A stretch of 64,000 bases of DNA from Ecdyonurus torrentis (lineage: Eukaryota; Arthropoda; Insecta; Ephemeroptera; Heptageniidae): positions 18,584,042 through 18,648,041 of the forward strand of contig OX439127.1 in assembly GCA_949318235.1 (NCBI GenBank), written 5' to 3'. Every line of letters begins with the position of its first letter. Position 1 is the first letter of the stretch. The notes under the pieces are model-generated. The model did no database searches, was not told the DNA's origin, and saw nothing but the letters and a program-made list of their open reading frames with translations. The translations under genes and the position numbers were made by a program. Below are positions 53,690 to 64,000 of this stretch, in pieces.

Positions 53690-54686
53690 AATATAATTAT
53701 ATTCTCGTTCTGATTTTTATTTGAATTTGAGTTCTAAAATATGTAAGTTTTATAGCATAAATAAAATTTATTGTTCTTTATTTTTATTTTTTCTTATTAA
53801 TCTGATTTTAAAAATTTCTTGATGTACTTAGACGAGTAGTGTTTGTACGAAATAAAATATATTTTTTTGCAATTAAAAAAAACATATATTTATATATTAA
53901 TAAAAATAAATAAATATTAATAAAAAAAAAAGTTCTGCAAAAACTTTTTTCTTTATAACTCATAACATAATGTTTTCTTTTAATTTGTTTTAAATTTTAA
54001 ACATAAAATGTTTAACATGGGAATTTTAACTTTGTTTCTGTTTCTGTATTGTATTTCTCAGAAAAAAAAATATTTTGGTTACAGTAAATAAATGAGTTTA
54101 TGTAGATATTTATATATAATCAAAACTTTTTGCTTCAGATATTCAAACTTTGGTTTAGGGGTTGGTATGGTGACTGGAGTACATTTCATTTATAAATTTA
54201 TATTATATATACGTATACACACATAGAAGCTTCTGACCAATATTATATTATTATATTATATGAAACAATGCATGTGATTTTTTTGTTTGGAAAAAATAAA
54301 GTACATGCGTGATCCATTGTTGACATTATGTTTACAATTACTATTGTCTTATTTTGTCGTTATTGTAATAGCTATTAACAAAAGTATCAATATATACATT
54401 TTTGTTTATCAAAAATAAAAATTTATTGTGATTTCTGCAAACTTTATTATATTTTGTATACAAGTCTATGCCGTTTCGCGCTCTTTCTCATTATGCAAAA
54501 AGGCAGTCGACGGCAAACTTTGATGAATGAAATAGCTTTACATCATTGATGAGCAAAATATAATACATACATGCTTACTCTACCGTCATAAATGATTATA
54601 TTGAAAAATCAATTAAAAAATACCAGCACATACAGAGAGAGAGACAGAGACAGACAGAGACATAATTAAAAAATAGTTGTACTTAC

Positions 54687-54919
54687 TTATAAAAGATGAA
54701 CTCCAACTTGCAGCCATCCTGGATGGTTTTGAAGAGTTTTTGACGTCTCATTACTACTGTTGTTCGTCTCTCATCAGCAGGTCTTGGTGGTACAATAATC
54801 GGATTACATACATCTGTTTGATCAGTTTGCTCAGTTTGATCAGGTGGTCGATCAGGTGGTAACGAGTTGGCAATGTCAGCTCCAGGGACGACGGCCTCGT
54901 GGTCTTCTTCCTGTATCAT
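54687..54919 (-). CDS. Patched-domain (PTCHD/Ptr-like) membrane protein, coding exon 1 (N-terminus)
   Basis: This exon encodes residues 1-77 plus two bases of codon 78. It starts at ATG (54919-54917) in an AAAA-ATG-A context and ends at a consensus donor, TATAA|GTAAGT (GTAAGT at 54686-54681). The tail is hydrophilic: acidic at the start (MIQEEDHEAVV), then proline/aspartate-rich with a short repeat (PPDRPPDQTEQTDQTD), then a basic stretch (RRTTVVMRRQKLF) leading to GCKLEFIFYK. The last part fits the amphipathic segment that precedes the first transmembrane helix in patched-related proteins. The tail presumably lies in the cytoplasm. Joining to exon 2 completes codon 78 as Lys in frame, which is strong support for both exons. 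No in-frame ATG was found upstream. Patched-domain proteins of this type are 12-TM, RND-like proteins with a sterol-sensing domain; the substrate of this one is unknown. Family assignment rests mainly on exon 2. Confidence 0.85.
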
Positions 54920-55053
54920 TTTTCTTCTGAAGGTTGAATTGACAAAATGATCTTCTAAATATTTAGAGGACAGGGACGGATGTTAGACAGTTGGTGGTTA
55001 CTGTCCGAAGAGAGATAGAGAAAAAAAAAATATGTGTTATATATTTTTTTGAT

Positions 55054-55068
55054 CTAACGAGCCAGCAT
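55054..55068 (-). promoter_or_regulatory. Upstream ORF 2 (minimal, 4 codons)
   Basis: ATG CTG GCT CGT TAG on the minus strand, about 135 nt upstream of the main start codon. It is the last upstream ATG before the coding start. It would be removed if the leader is spliced to the acceptor at 55001. Confidence 0.3.
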
Positions 55069-55262
55069 GTCCTTAAAACTCGTAGGAGTACACAGATCTC
55101 GTGGAAATATGTGTTCTCTGACGGGTTGATCGAGTGTGCCTGGGGCCAAAGCAAGCACACCGACTTGTCTGACTTCTGTGTACCAACTGACGAGCTTTGT
55201 CCCGCGTGCTGATCTATCTATACGTGTGTTTGGCACGGCAAGCAGCGCCTCGCACCCTTTTA

Positions 55263-55325
55263 TTACCCCTGCTCAGCTGAACGTCGTGACTGCGCAATCG
55301 CGTTTTTCTGCTCTCGTTCAATCAT
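55263..55325 (-). promoter_or_regulatory. Upstream ORF 1 (20 codons) in the leader
   Basis: ATG at 55325-55323 opens a frame of 20 sense codons ending in TAA at 55265-55263. The peptide is highly charged (begins MIEREQKNAI). If the leader is transcribed as predicted, scanning ribosomes would meet this ATG before the main start. The stop overlaps the weak GTAATA donor, so splicing could change it. There is no evidence that the peptide is functional. Confidence 0.35.
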
Positions 55326-55436
55326 CACAATTCTCCTCCGCCAATATTACCCTCCCTCGCCTCTTCTGTTTTCTTATTCGCTTATTCTTTGATGCGCCGA
55401 GTTGTTGAACTAACTGATGATCACTCTGGTACGGAA

Positions 55437-55442
55437 CAATGA
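55437..55442 (-). promoter_or_regulatory. Candidate initiator (TCATTG); predicted start site at 55440
   Basis: The minus-strand sequence TCATTG fits five of six positions of the arthropod initiator TCA(G/T)T(C/T), with the A at 55440. Its spacing to the first T of the TATA box is 33 nt, close to the usual distance. A perfect TCAGTT with its A at 55415 lies 25 nt further downstream and could be an alternative start. Confidence 0.4.
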
Positions 55443-55465
55443 CCACTGCATATCCAAGGTCATGG

Positions 55466-55473
55466 CTTTTATA
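55466..55473 (-). promoter_or_regulatory. TATA box (TATAAAAG)
   Basis: On the minus strand the sequence reads GCATATAAAAGCC, a near-ideal TATA box. It sits 33 nt upstream of an initiator-like TCATTG and about 550 nt upstream of the start codon of the patched-domain gene. TATA-like strings are common in AT-rich DNA, but this one is flanked by G/C and sits at the edge of the GC-richer leader. Confidence 0.5.
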
Positions 55474-58400
55474 TGCATTCTTTTCACCAATTAATGTATA
55501 AACTTTTAAATATAATTATTTTTACTCTATTTTGTTTTCATACGACTTCAGGATTATAAAAACAAAAAGTCCTGAAAGATTAGTGTTCTAATTATACATT
55601 CTGTATTTGGTAAATAAAAACGAGTTAAAATAGATTCAACAAAACTAGGAAAATCATCAACATCATTGTTTCAGTGATCACCGTGACTATTATCTGGCGC
55701 AACTAATTATGTCCTTACATTTGTACAACAAAAAAACAAAAACAAAAAAAATCATCTGTAGTTTGTGTTTGTATCGCCAGATGACAGGAGTGCATTACAA
55801 TGACTCAATTTTTTTAGTAACAACTTCAGCGCGGGAGACAAAACATAATTATTATTCTCAATTGTAATTGCTTTATTAAATAATATCGTACGACGGAAAC
55901 AAAAATGCACACATACATATATATCTTCGATTTTGTCTTTCTATTGCTTTCCGTTTTGAAGTAAAATTTAATTTTTTACTCTGTGAAATTTTATTTAATC
56001 AAAAATGATTTGAATTACATGTATTATGTACAGTAATTGTAGTTCATAATGATGTTCGTAAACTCTGATTTTTGTTCTCCAAACGCTCCAAACCACAAAA
56101 AAAAATGACAATCACCTAATGCTTTTTAAATGAAATTGCGCATTTTTTGGAGCAATTGGAAACATGGTTTACAAACAACATTATGGATATTAGATAATTA
56201 AGGCATAGGGGAATAATCGACAGTTTTAGTCATAAAAATATGCGATCAGTATTGGAACAAACAAATTGTAAAATCATCTCAAAAGAGATATTTTATTTTT
56301 TATCATTATTTTTTTTTTTCACGTGTTTAAAAGATCACACAGAAAATTTATCAGGACACACTTGTAGTGTTTGCAAGTAAATTGTATTTGTTAAAAAGTT
56401 AAAAACCAAAAACCATTATTTATTTTATAGTTTGTATAATATGAATTGCATTGATGAGAGAAAAAATAAACTTCAATTTCAACGTTTCTGGAAGCAGATT
56501 AGGATGCAACCCGTATCACACAGTAAAACAACAATTAGCCTATTTCGCAGGATAACATAGAAATCTATTCCTTTTAATTGACAGGGGAAAAAAAATATAA
56601 GTACTAATTAGTCGTAGTTAGCCATAGAATTAAAATATAATGCGCAAAAATTTCCTCTCAAAACTGAAATAATCTTATATAATTTTGTGTTATAGAAATA
56701 AAAATAAATATAAAATGCTATCATTAAAGATTGGAAACTATAAAATAAAATAAATAATTAGCTAAATAAATAGTTAAAATAATATTATCCAAATTTTATA
56801 TCACATTATAAAGTTTATAATATAAACTGTTTAATTCATATAATTGATTGAAGATTTTTTCCAAAAAATGTATAGACGTATTATGCTATATACTTTATTT
56901 TATATTACATCAAAACATAATAATTTTAATAGCAAAGATCTAAATGAGGGAAACATCTTTGTTAAATGTAGTACAGAATTTTTATTCTATATACTGTATA
57001 ATTTTTTCACACATCTTAATGACATTTGACAGCACAATACTATAAAATGTTATTAGAAATCTGTATTAACTTTTAAAAGTAAAACTATACTATAAAATTA
57101 ATATGAAAAAAATCGAATGAATGAAGATTAAAGAAAATCACATTTTTTTTCTATATCATTATATTTTCTAATTAATTTCTTCTGTTTTTTAAGAATTTTT
57201 GAAGCGTTTCAAGTATTTTTATATTTTTTTATATTGTTATGACAAGAGGCTATAAAAATTGCCCTATCATATTTAAATGGTAGTTTTTACATACCAGGAT
57301 TTGCAAAATATCCATCATGCAAAACTACATGAAAAATAGTAAAATTATTGAAATTTAGTGGGAAAGATTAATAACTTTCAGAAAATGTAATAATTGTTGT
57401 TATTGCTAGGAGTTCAATATATATATATATATATATATATATAGATTTATATACTCCCTGAAAAGTTCAGTACTTAATCACGATTCAATAACCGCCAATT
57501 GACCGTTGGTCATTTTGACCCCTCTATGTAGGGTATACTACTGATTATAATATTATTACGTCTTACAAAATAAGTAAGCACATTTGACCCCGCATGTACT
57601 GATTAATTGTATGATTTTCCTAAGTCAATACTGTATTTTAAATAAATAAAAAGAAACAAATTTTTTTTTTTTAAAGTCATTTATGGTTGTCATATCAAGG
57701 TTTGTAGTGACGTCCGCGTCAACAATCAAGAAAAATGTATTTTGAGTTTGTATTGGTATCAAAATGTGAAATTTTATTGTATATGACGTGTTGATATGAT
57801 TAATCTGTCTGGATGCGAAATAATCATAATTTGCAAGTCCATACTGCAGGTGTGCTCTGTATGTACTTTGGGGATTTATTTCTTTCAATCAACATAAAGT
57901 AAAAGCATAATATGACTTTGACAATATGTGTCAATACAGATAAAATCAATCTTGCATGAATAATGCATAATTTTAAAAAATATTTTTTGTTTCTTTTCTT
58001 TTATATATATATATATATATATATCTTCTTTTATATATATATATATCTTATCTTACATTTGATTCTAAGTTTCATAACAAATTAATTGTGCTACTTCTAG
58101 AATTTGATAGATTTTTTTTAACAGAAAAGTCTCTGTTCTGTAATTTAAAGAGCCCCCCCCCCTCTCTCTCTCATTCAAGAATAAAAAAGTAAAGCACACA
58201 TTGTAATTCTGATTGAGCTAGAAAAAAATATGCTTAAGTCACTGCATGAAGATTGAAATTGCATTTTATTTTCTTCTTCTTCTTCTTCTTTTTCTTCATA
58301 ATATACTTGTAACAAGTCTTTCAATTTAATTTCACATTTTTTTTTAAATTGCTTTTTAAATTTGCAATGACACGATATTTTCTGCTATGTATAAGCAAGA

Positions 58401-60799
58401 TTTAATAATAAAAAAAAGAGAAAAAAAAAAAAAAAAAAAAAACATGTCAATCAATCTTACTTACATTGTTCACACTGAAAATGAATTGTGTACGTAATTT
58501 TTTTTAATGCACATGAAGTTTTCATATAAAAAATAGATTTATAAAAAAATTAAAAACGTATTTTACTATAAAAATTATACTGCATGTTTGTAACACAAGC
58601 TTTTTTTTTATATTTATTACATTTTTTTTCTTTATTATTATAATGCTAGCTAGAAAAAAAAATAAAGTTGTTCTACCTAATCATCAATCAAAAGTTCTGG
58701 AGAGAAGTCCTTCTATTATCAAACTACAAAAATGAATGATTTTTCACTAATTTTACTTAAAAGATGTTAAAAATAATTCATTTGTTCAAAAATCTTGTAA
58801 AAAAAAATTCGATGATTGAGAGTATCAAAGTGTTGAAAACTATTTCGATGAAAATATTAAAATTGTTAATGAAAATATGTTGAAAATCATTTAAATGAAA
58901 ACATATAAAAAAAGAACTCTGAGTTACTGGGTTGTAAATATTTGTAAGTATCTATAATAAAAGTTAGAACAATTTGACGAGACGAATGTAACATAAATAT
59001 TATAATGATAGGATGTTACTGTAAACTAACAATGTCTAGTTAACTTCTAATTATATAATTTTCGTGTAACTGAGCTATGCCTGATTTTTTATTAATTATT
59101 TGATTAACTATTATAAGTAATATTGTGAATTAGTTGCAGCAAGAGTAACAAGGATTTTTTTTTAATTTCAAGACATTTTACGTGTCAAAGATTTTATTTT
59201 ACGTTGTCATCAATGTCCTTTACATGTCTTCCAACTCTTGGCTGATTTTTTAGACACGCTGTTTTAAATTTCCCTCTCTAGGGAACACTGCGATACACAT
59301 GGGGGCAATTTGAACTATTATATGATTAGGATTGATAAGGTTGACTAAAGGTCAGAAACGATATAATATATGCCGTAAACAGAGATAACCACTCAGAATT
59401 CTTGCGCTCAGGTGACAACAAGACCTCAAACCTTTGTAAAGCAGTATTTGTAATATAGTAGTTTTGGCTGCCAATCGCGGCGCCAGTGTAAAAGTTTGTC
59501 TACAAATTAATACAGGGAGTCGGAAGACATGTAAGGGACATTGCGTGGTCATCCTAGTTTGCTTGCTTTGTTTATATACGAGAAAGCATTTTAATTCACT
59601 TAGTACACAGGATGTGCTTCATCACCAAGCTAAATTATTGTTATTATATAATAATTTTTTTTATCTATTTTTATTTTTTTATTTTTTTTTTTTATTTTTT
59701 TATTTTTTTTTTTGAAGATGTAACTACTTAAATTTCTTTTAATACTTACAAAACTTCAAAGATTCTTTAAATTTCAAGTTCTCATTCTGTAGAATATAAA
59801 TACACGTAACTATATTATATTGATAATTAATAATTATTAATTATATTGCTTAACTTATGAGATAGCGTGCATGAGTGCATGACCTAACATTTTGAACTTA
59901 TCGGGTGACTTTTTCATCTTGTGAAACAGATTATATTTTTAATCATATATATTTATTATTATTATTGTAATTTGACCGTCTGCTGAAGTATGATCTTTGC
60001 ATATAGGATCAAGATCAAACTTAAAGAGCAGGTCATGGTTTGAGATGATTATCAATGCGCTATCCGTTGACTCCAACCAAGATCAAGGGTTTCGTTTATC
60101 TAATATTGGAAATATAACTAACACACACTAGCACACACACACACACACATAAACACACAAACACACCCCACAATTTAAAACTTTTTTCATATACACGTCA
60201 CATACGTATTAAATTAACATCTCTCTAAACGCCGCTCTCACAATCTATAATGTTTGTGTTTTTAATTTTATTATTTTAAATCACAGCAAAAAAGAGTTAA
60301 ATTTCATTCTCAATTAGACAGCTTTATTCACTGCTTATATAGGACTCAATAGAGTATTTCGAATGGTAAATTCTTATTCTTATTTTATTAATTTTTATGC
60401 TTAATTTTTTTAAAGAACTTTCAGTTCTTGACATGTCTTTCTCAATGATATTTCTTTTTAATTGATATAATAATATCCAATCACCTGCCTCAATATTTCC
60501 ATAGTTTTCTTTAAGCTATTATGGTATGGGGGATACTGGACTGTAGAATTGATTGAATTTGTATTGATACACCTGTCGATAAGAATGCCTTGACGATGTT
60601 GGTAAAGGTGTTTGCAAAGTAACACAAAATAAAATAGTGGACCATAGTTTCTTAAATATAATTTTTATTTATAGATATGTTTTATTTGCGCAAACAAGTA
60701 AGCGTGTTCATTTGACCTTTAAGATATTCAAACTAGGAATTTTATTAAGAACTCTTTGTACTGTCATTCTTTCCTGGGAATTATAAATAAAACTTATAG

Positions 60800-61021
60800 C
60801 ACGGAAAGAATAAATTACGTTATTTATGCTGCATTTATGTCATTATATCATATATGATACTAAATTAGAAAAACTTAAATAATTATGCTGTATAATTACA
60901 TAATATTTATGATTTGTAACATAGTTGTTTATAAAGTATATAGCTTAGATTATGCTACATTGAACAAATTATGCTGAAAATGTGCCATGGTATAATTATT
61001 ACGTAGTTATTTTTGTCCATG
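60800..61021 (-). mobile_element. TA-flanked palindromic MITE, family 1, copy 8
   Basis: Starts CACGGAAAGAATAAATTACG and ends TAGTTATTTTTGTCCATG. It is collinear with copies 3 and 6 ('ttatttatgctgcatttatg', 'tagattatgctacattgaac', 'aattattacgtag'). This is the only clear copy outside the patched-domain gene, so the family is not confined to its introns. Flanks are AG on both sides rather than TA. Confidence 0.74.
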
Positions 61022-61823
61022 AGTCGTTTCATTACTGATAGTTTAAAAAATGTTCGAAAAGGAAATTTAAAATAGGCAACCTAACTCAAATTACCAATAC
61101 AACCACTAAATAATTTTTTTATGAAGGTAATATCCAGTATATAGGGTGGATAAAAAAAAAATAGAGAGGAAGCGATGAACTCTTTGATGAGAAGTGATTC
61201 TGGAGTGAGGGTTTATTTGGAAACAGTCTGCAGTTTATAATTAAAATTTTCGTGATAAAAAGTAAACTAACAAACTTCATAAGGGGAAAAAAAAACTATT
61301 AGAAAAATTTAGCTGAGCCAAAGAATTTTCTGATCAAAGAATTAATTAACCCTCAAAGCGTTCACCTGGAAATTGTATGTTTTTGATAGATTGATATTCA
61401 CAAAGCTTTGATCTATGATTTCAATTCACTTAATTGATTTTTTTTTTATCATTATTATTATTTTCATGGAAACACAAACGCTATAGTATCGGGTTATTAT
61501 AATGTTCGAACCGATATGTGTCAGACACAAGTTCATTGCTTTTACCTACTATATATATATATATATATATATAATAGTGTGTATATATATATGCATGTAT
61601 GTATATTTTATATACTTTTTTATTATTATTCTAATATTGAGTTTATGTTTTGTTTTATCTTTTTATATTAAAAACTTCATTATGGGGAAGTATTTTTAAA
61701 GAATATTTACGCTAATTCATTTGACAATTTGATGTAACTAAGATTTATCATTTTTCAATTTTCTATACCCATACTGACCACAAGTTGACAAATGTTCACA
61801 CTGTTTACAAGTTTGAAAATAGC

Positions 61824-62136
61824 TTAAAGAAATCCTGGCCTCAAAGAATTAAATAAAAAAAATTCATGAGATGGGACCGTCATACATACCATCATCATGT
61901 GCCTCAACCCTTTTGTACCCTCACAAAATGGGGTTAAAAAAACTGTAAAGTAGACACATTTAGGAATTCATGTCGTCATGAATTCCGAGACTACAATAGA
62001 AATTGTAGTGCGGATTACCTACTTTACTAATTTTCTACGCAGTTTGTGAGATGTATATATGATAGTTCCATAATTATGCTGATTTATCATTGAGTGTTTT
62101 TTTTTTTTTTTTTTTTTGAGGCCAGTGTTTCTTTAA
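61824..62136. mobile_element. TTAA-flanked element with nested hairpins (313 bp)
   Basis: TTAA at both ends encloses inverted termini of about 18 bp: AGAAATCCTGGCCTCAAA on the left and AGAAACACTGGCCTCAAA on the right (inverted). The centre has three dyads. One is a perfect 10-bp hairpin, GGAATTCATG/CATGAATTCC, with a 4-base loop (61963-61986). The second is an 8-bp hairpin ACTACAAT/ATTGTAGT. An outer GTAAAGTAG/CTACTTTAC pair embraces both. There is no coding sequence. The TTAA site suggests a piggyBac-type non-autonomous element unrelated in sequence to the 8.56-kb one. Confidence 0.65.
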
Positions 62137-64000
62137 CAAAGATTGCGTCTTTGAAAAGTATAAATTAAAAGTTACATTCTTGCAACAGTTTTAAAATTGT
62201 TCAAATTGTAATTTAACCTAAAAATCCATATAAGGAGATAAATATAAAAATAGAAAGATTTTTGTTTAGCAGTACGTTTTGCTATACGGTATTTTTAATA
62301 AGCTACAAACAAATTTTAATTTAATTAAAATTCAATTTTAGCATTGTACCCCCGTAAATGTGATTTTACATAATTCATCTGATAACTTATCCTAACAATA
62401 ATTTACTTAACAATATTTGGTCTATTAGCTGAATCTTGTTATGCAAAAGATAAAAAAAAAAAATCGCCTAACGATGCAATCCTGCCACTATCGTGTTAAC
62501 TTTGTTTATTTTATTGTTGTAAAGTGATTTTTTTTTTATTTATTTAAATTTAGTGAGGAGGCTTTAACGTCCTTTGTTGACATTCTGAATAGTGAAGATG
62601 TAACAAAAAGATAAAATATTGTAAATAAGTAAAAATATTTGTTCAAATAATTCAGTTTTATCGATATATATTTCAGTATGCAAATATTTACGATATAAAT
62701 TAATTAAATTTTATTACATTTTGTCCGTACAACGGTGACACTATTTTGACGTAACCTATATAATTATAGTGAATATACATACGCAACTTTCGTAAAGTGT
62801 AATGTTGAAATAAGAGATATGAAGAAATGAGAAATTTTATTGACCCAGGCAGTTCATAGTAACATAACATTATTACAACAAGCGTTGGTCTATTTACAAT
62901 TAACATAATAATTAATTATAATAAATAAATATATATTCATTACAACATTAACATAGTTTATGTACAGTCTTATCTTTCTACAACCATAACAATGCTTTAT
63001 GTAAGACGTGATAATTTAGTCAGTAAAATGTGCCAAAGTTGAGTGTGTGGTAAACATAAGTTCATCAATTTCATCAATTTTGAGGTTAGGGTCAAAGTAT
63101 TCGGATAAAGTATATAATATTCTTTATCATTACATTTTTTTTTAAGTAGATTTTTAAATAATGTATTATTATTACTTAAATTACGAAGTTTTTATGGTAT
63201 AATCATATTTATATTTTTGCTGTAATGGAATACAGGCTCCTTTTGTTTTTTCAATGATTAATATTTATATATAAGATTGTGCTAGCTATAGTTATATAAC
63301 TATGTACCTCCGTGTATATGTGTACACTTATAAGAAGAAGATGGTGCTGTCATTTCTAAATAAAAAAATAATAATAAATCAAGTTTATTATTTTATAGTT
63401 TAAAATAATGTAAATAATATCATAGTTCAACTTAAAAATGATGTTTATTTGTGTGTCAGTATATTTTCTCTTTTCTGTTTATATTCTATGTATCTTTTAA
63501 TTATTCATAAGTATGAATAATATTTTATATAAATGATTTAAAAAAAAATAGAAGTAGTAATTATTTCTTTCTTCTCAAATAATTATCTTTCTTTATGTAT
63601 TGCTTTCGTACGAGCACTGGCTGATTGCACTAATTATGTGACCAAAGTAATAAATATTATGTATCGCACGGAAATCAAAAACTTGCACAACTATATAAAC
63701 TGAAATGCAAACACTAAAATTACAAGTTATTCATTTCAGTACAAAAAGCTGATGTGAAAATTAAATAAATAAATAACAGAAATAGTAAATTTAACAAATG
63801 TTGTGCGGGGTACATAGTTACAAAACTATCAGGCGAATTCTACCATTTTTTATAAATATATTTTTCAAGTCAATAACTTATTTAGTACACAAAACCTTTT
63901 TATATAAAGATACAAAGAATAAAAATTTCAACTATGCAAAAAGAATAGAAAAACATTTAAGATATTTACATTATTTGTGCCATTTAAAAGTATAATAGCT

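Larger units (their letters stand above)
54920..55440 (-). other. Predicted 5' leader of the patched-domain gene
   Basis: The roughly 520 nt between the predicted start site and the ATG are much richer in G+C and CpG than the surroundings, as expected for a promoter-proximal exon. Two short upstream ORFs are present: 20 codons at 55325-55263 and 4 codons at 55068-55054. The leader may itself be spliced. A pyrimidine-rich tract (poly-T then CTCTATCTCTCTTCGGACAG) gives a strong acceptor with AG at 55002-55001. A weak GTAATA donor lies at 55266-55261. A second acceptor-like CAACCTTCAG ends at 54927, eight bases before the start codon. Transcript data would decide between spliced and unspliced forms. 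Confidence 0.5.
55474..64000. other. Upstream / intergenic region, no gene recognised
   Basis: Beyond the promoter I see no convincing exon on either strand. A somewhat GC-richer patch at 59,270-59,620 has open frames on both strands, but neither is recognisable. The region holds one TA-flanked element (60.8 kb), one TTAA-flanked element (61.8 kb), short AT and AC repeats (57.42, 58.00 and 60.13 kb) and poly-A/T runs. Long AG/CT arrays, frequent from 5 to 49 kb, are absent here. Confidence 0.5.

Noticed and set aside
54963..55408. Long open frames on both strands in the leader region of the patched-domain gene.
   Set aside because: The minus frames open from GTG, not ATG, and the plus frame is antisense to the leader. 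They reflect low stop density in GC-richer DNA. Only the two ATG-led upstream ORFs are kept.
57625..57888. Minus-strand frame of 87 codons with protein-like stretches (LIVDADVTTNLDMTTIND).
   Set aside because: It opens from TTG rather than ATG, ends in poly-lysine translation, and I recognise no domain or splice pair. Chance or relic.
59352..59715. Overlapping open frames on both strands in a GC-richer patch (MAANRGASVKVCLQ... on plus).
   Set aside because: No recognisable family and no splice signals that fit; the plus frame ends in poly-T translation and does not begin with a convincing start. Possibly an old transposon remnant.

Overview
This is a very AT-rich eukaryotic window, roughly 78% A+T by eye. 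It carries long poly(A)/poly(T) runs, many (AG)n/(CT)n and (AT)n microsatellites, short inverted-repeat transposons and almost no coding sequence. Spliced exons with GT-AG junctions, a TATA-box promoter and a patched-family protein point to an animal, most likely an arthropod. The species cannot be named from this sequence. I see no bacterial operon, CRISPR array, rRNA or convincing tRNA.

One gene is well supported. It runs on the minus strand and encodes the N-terminus of a patched-domain (PTCHD/Ptr-like) membrane protein. A TATA box and initiator lie at about 55.47-55.44 kb, followed by a leader of about 520 nt with two short upstream ORFs. Coding exon 1 is 54919-54687. An intron of 29,163 nt follows (54686-25524), then coding exon 2 (25523-25277). 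A second intron fills the rest of the window down to base 1 with no further recognisable exon. The two exons join exactly in frame to give 160 residues: an acidic proline-rich cytoplasmic tail, the first transmembrane helix and the start of the first extracellular loop. The remaining exons must lie beyond base 1 or be too short to see.

The introns and upstream DNA are a collection of small non-autonomous elements. The main find is a family of palindromic elements of about 200-240 bp, ending in CACGGA/TCCGTG-like termini and flanked by TA, with eight clear copies and one decayed one. Others are two TTAA-flanked elements (8.56 kb and 61.8 kb), an element with TATAGGGT termini (17.8 kb), a young 231-bp element with arms of about 41 bp (29.3 kb), and three foldback elements (39.3, 48.1, 53.6 kb). 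There are also tandem duplications at 0.9-1.6 kb and 24.2-24.75 kb, and a thrice-repeated degenerate unit at 6.8-8.4 kb.

Weaker leads are a CpG-rich island with splice-donor-like sites inside intron 1 (37.0-37.5 kb), a possible plus-strand exon ending in CACCATG|GTAAGT (29.04 kb), and two open frames ending at splice-donor-like sequence (39.85 and 45.64 kb). None matches a protein family I recognise. I found no convincing new molecular system. The best candidates for undescribed material are the TA-flanked element family, the clustered CRE-type palindromes and the intronic CpG island.
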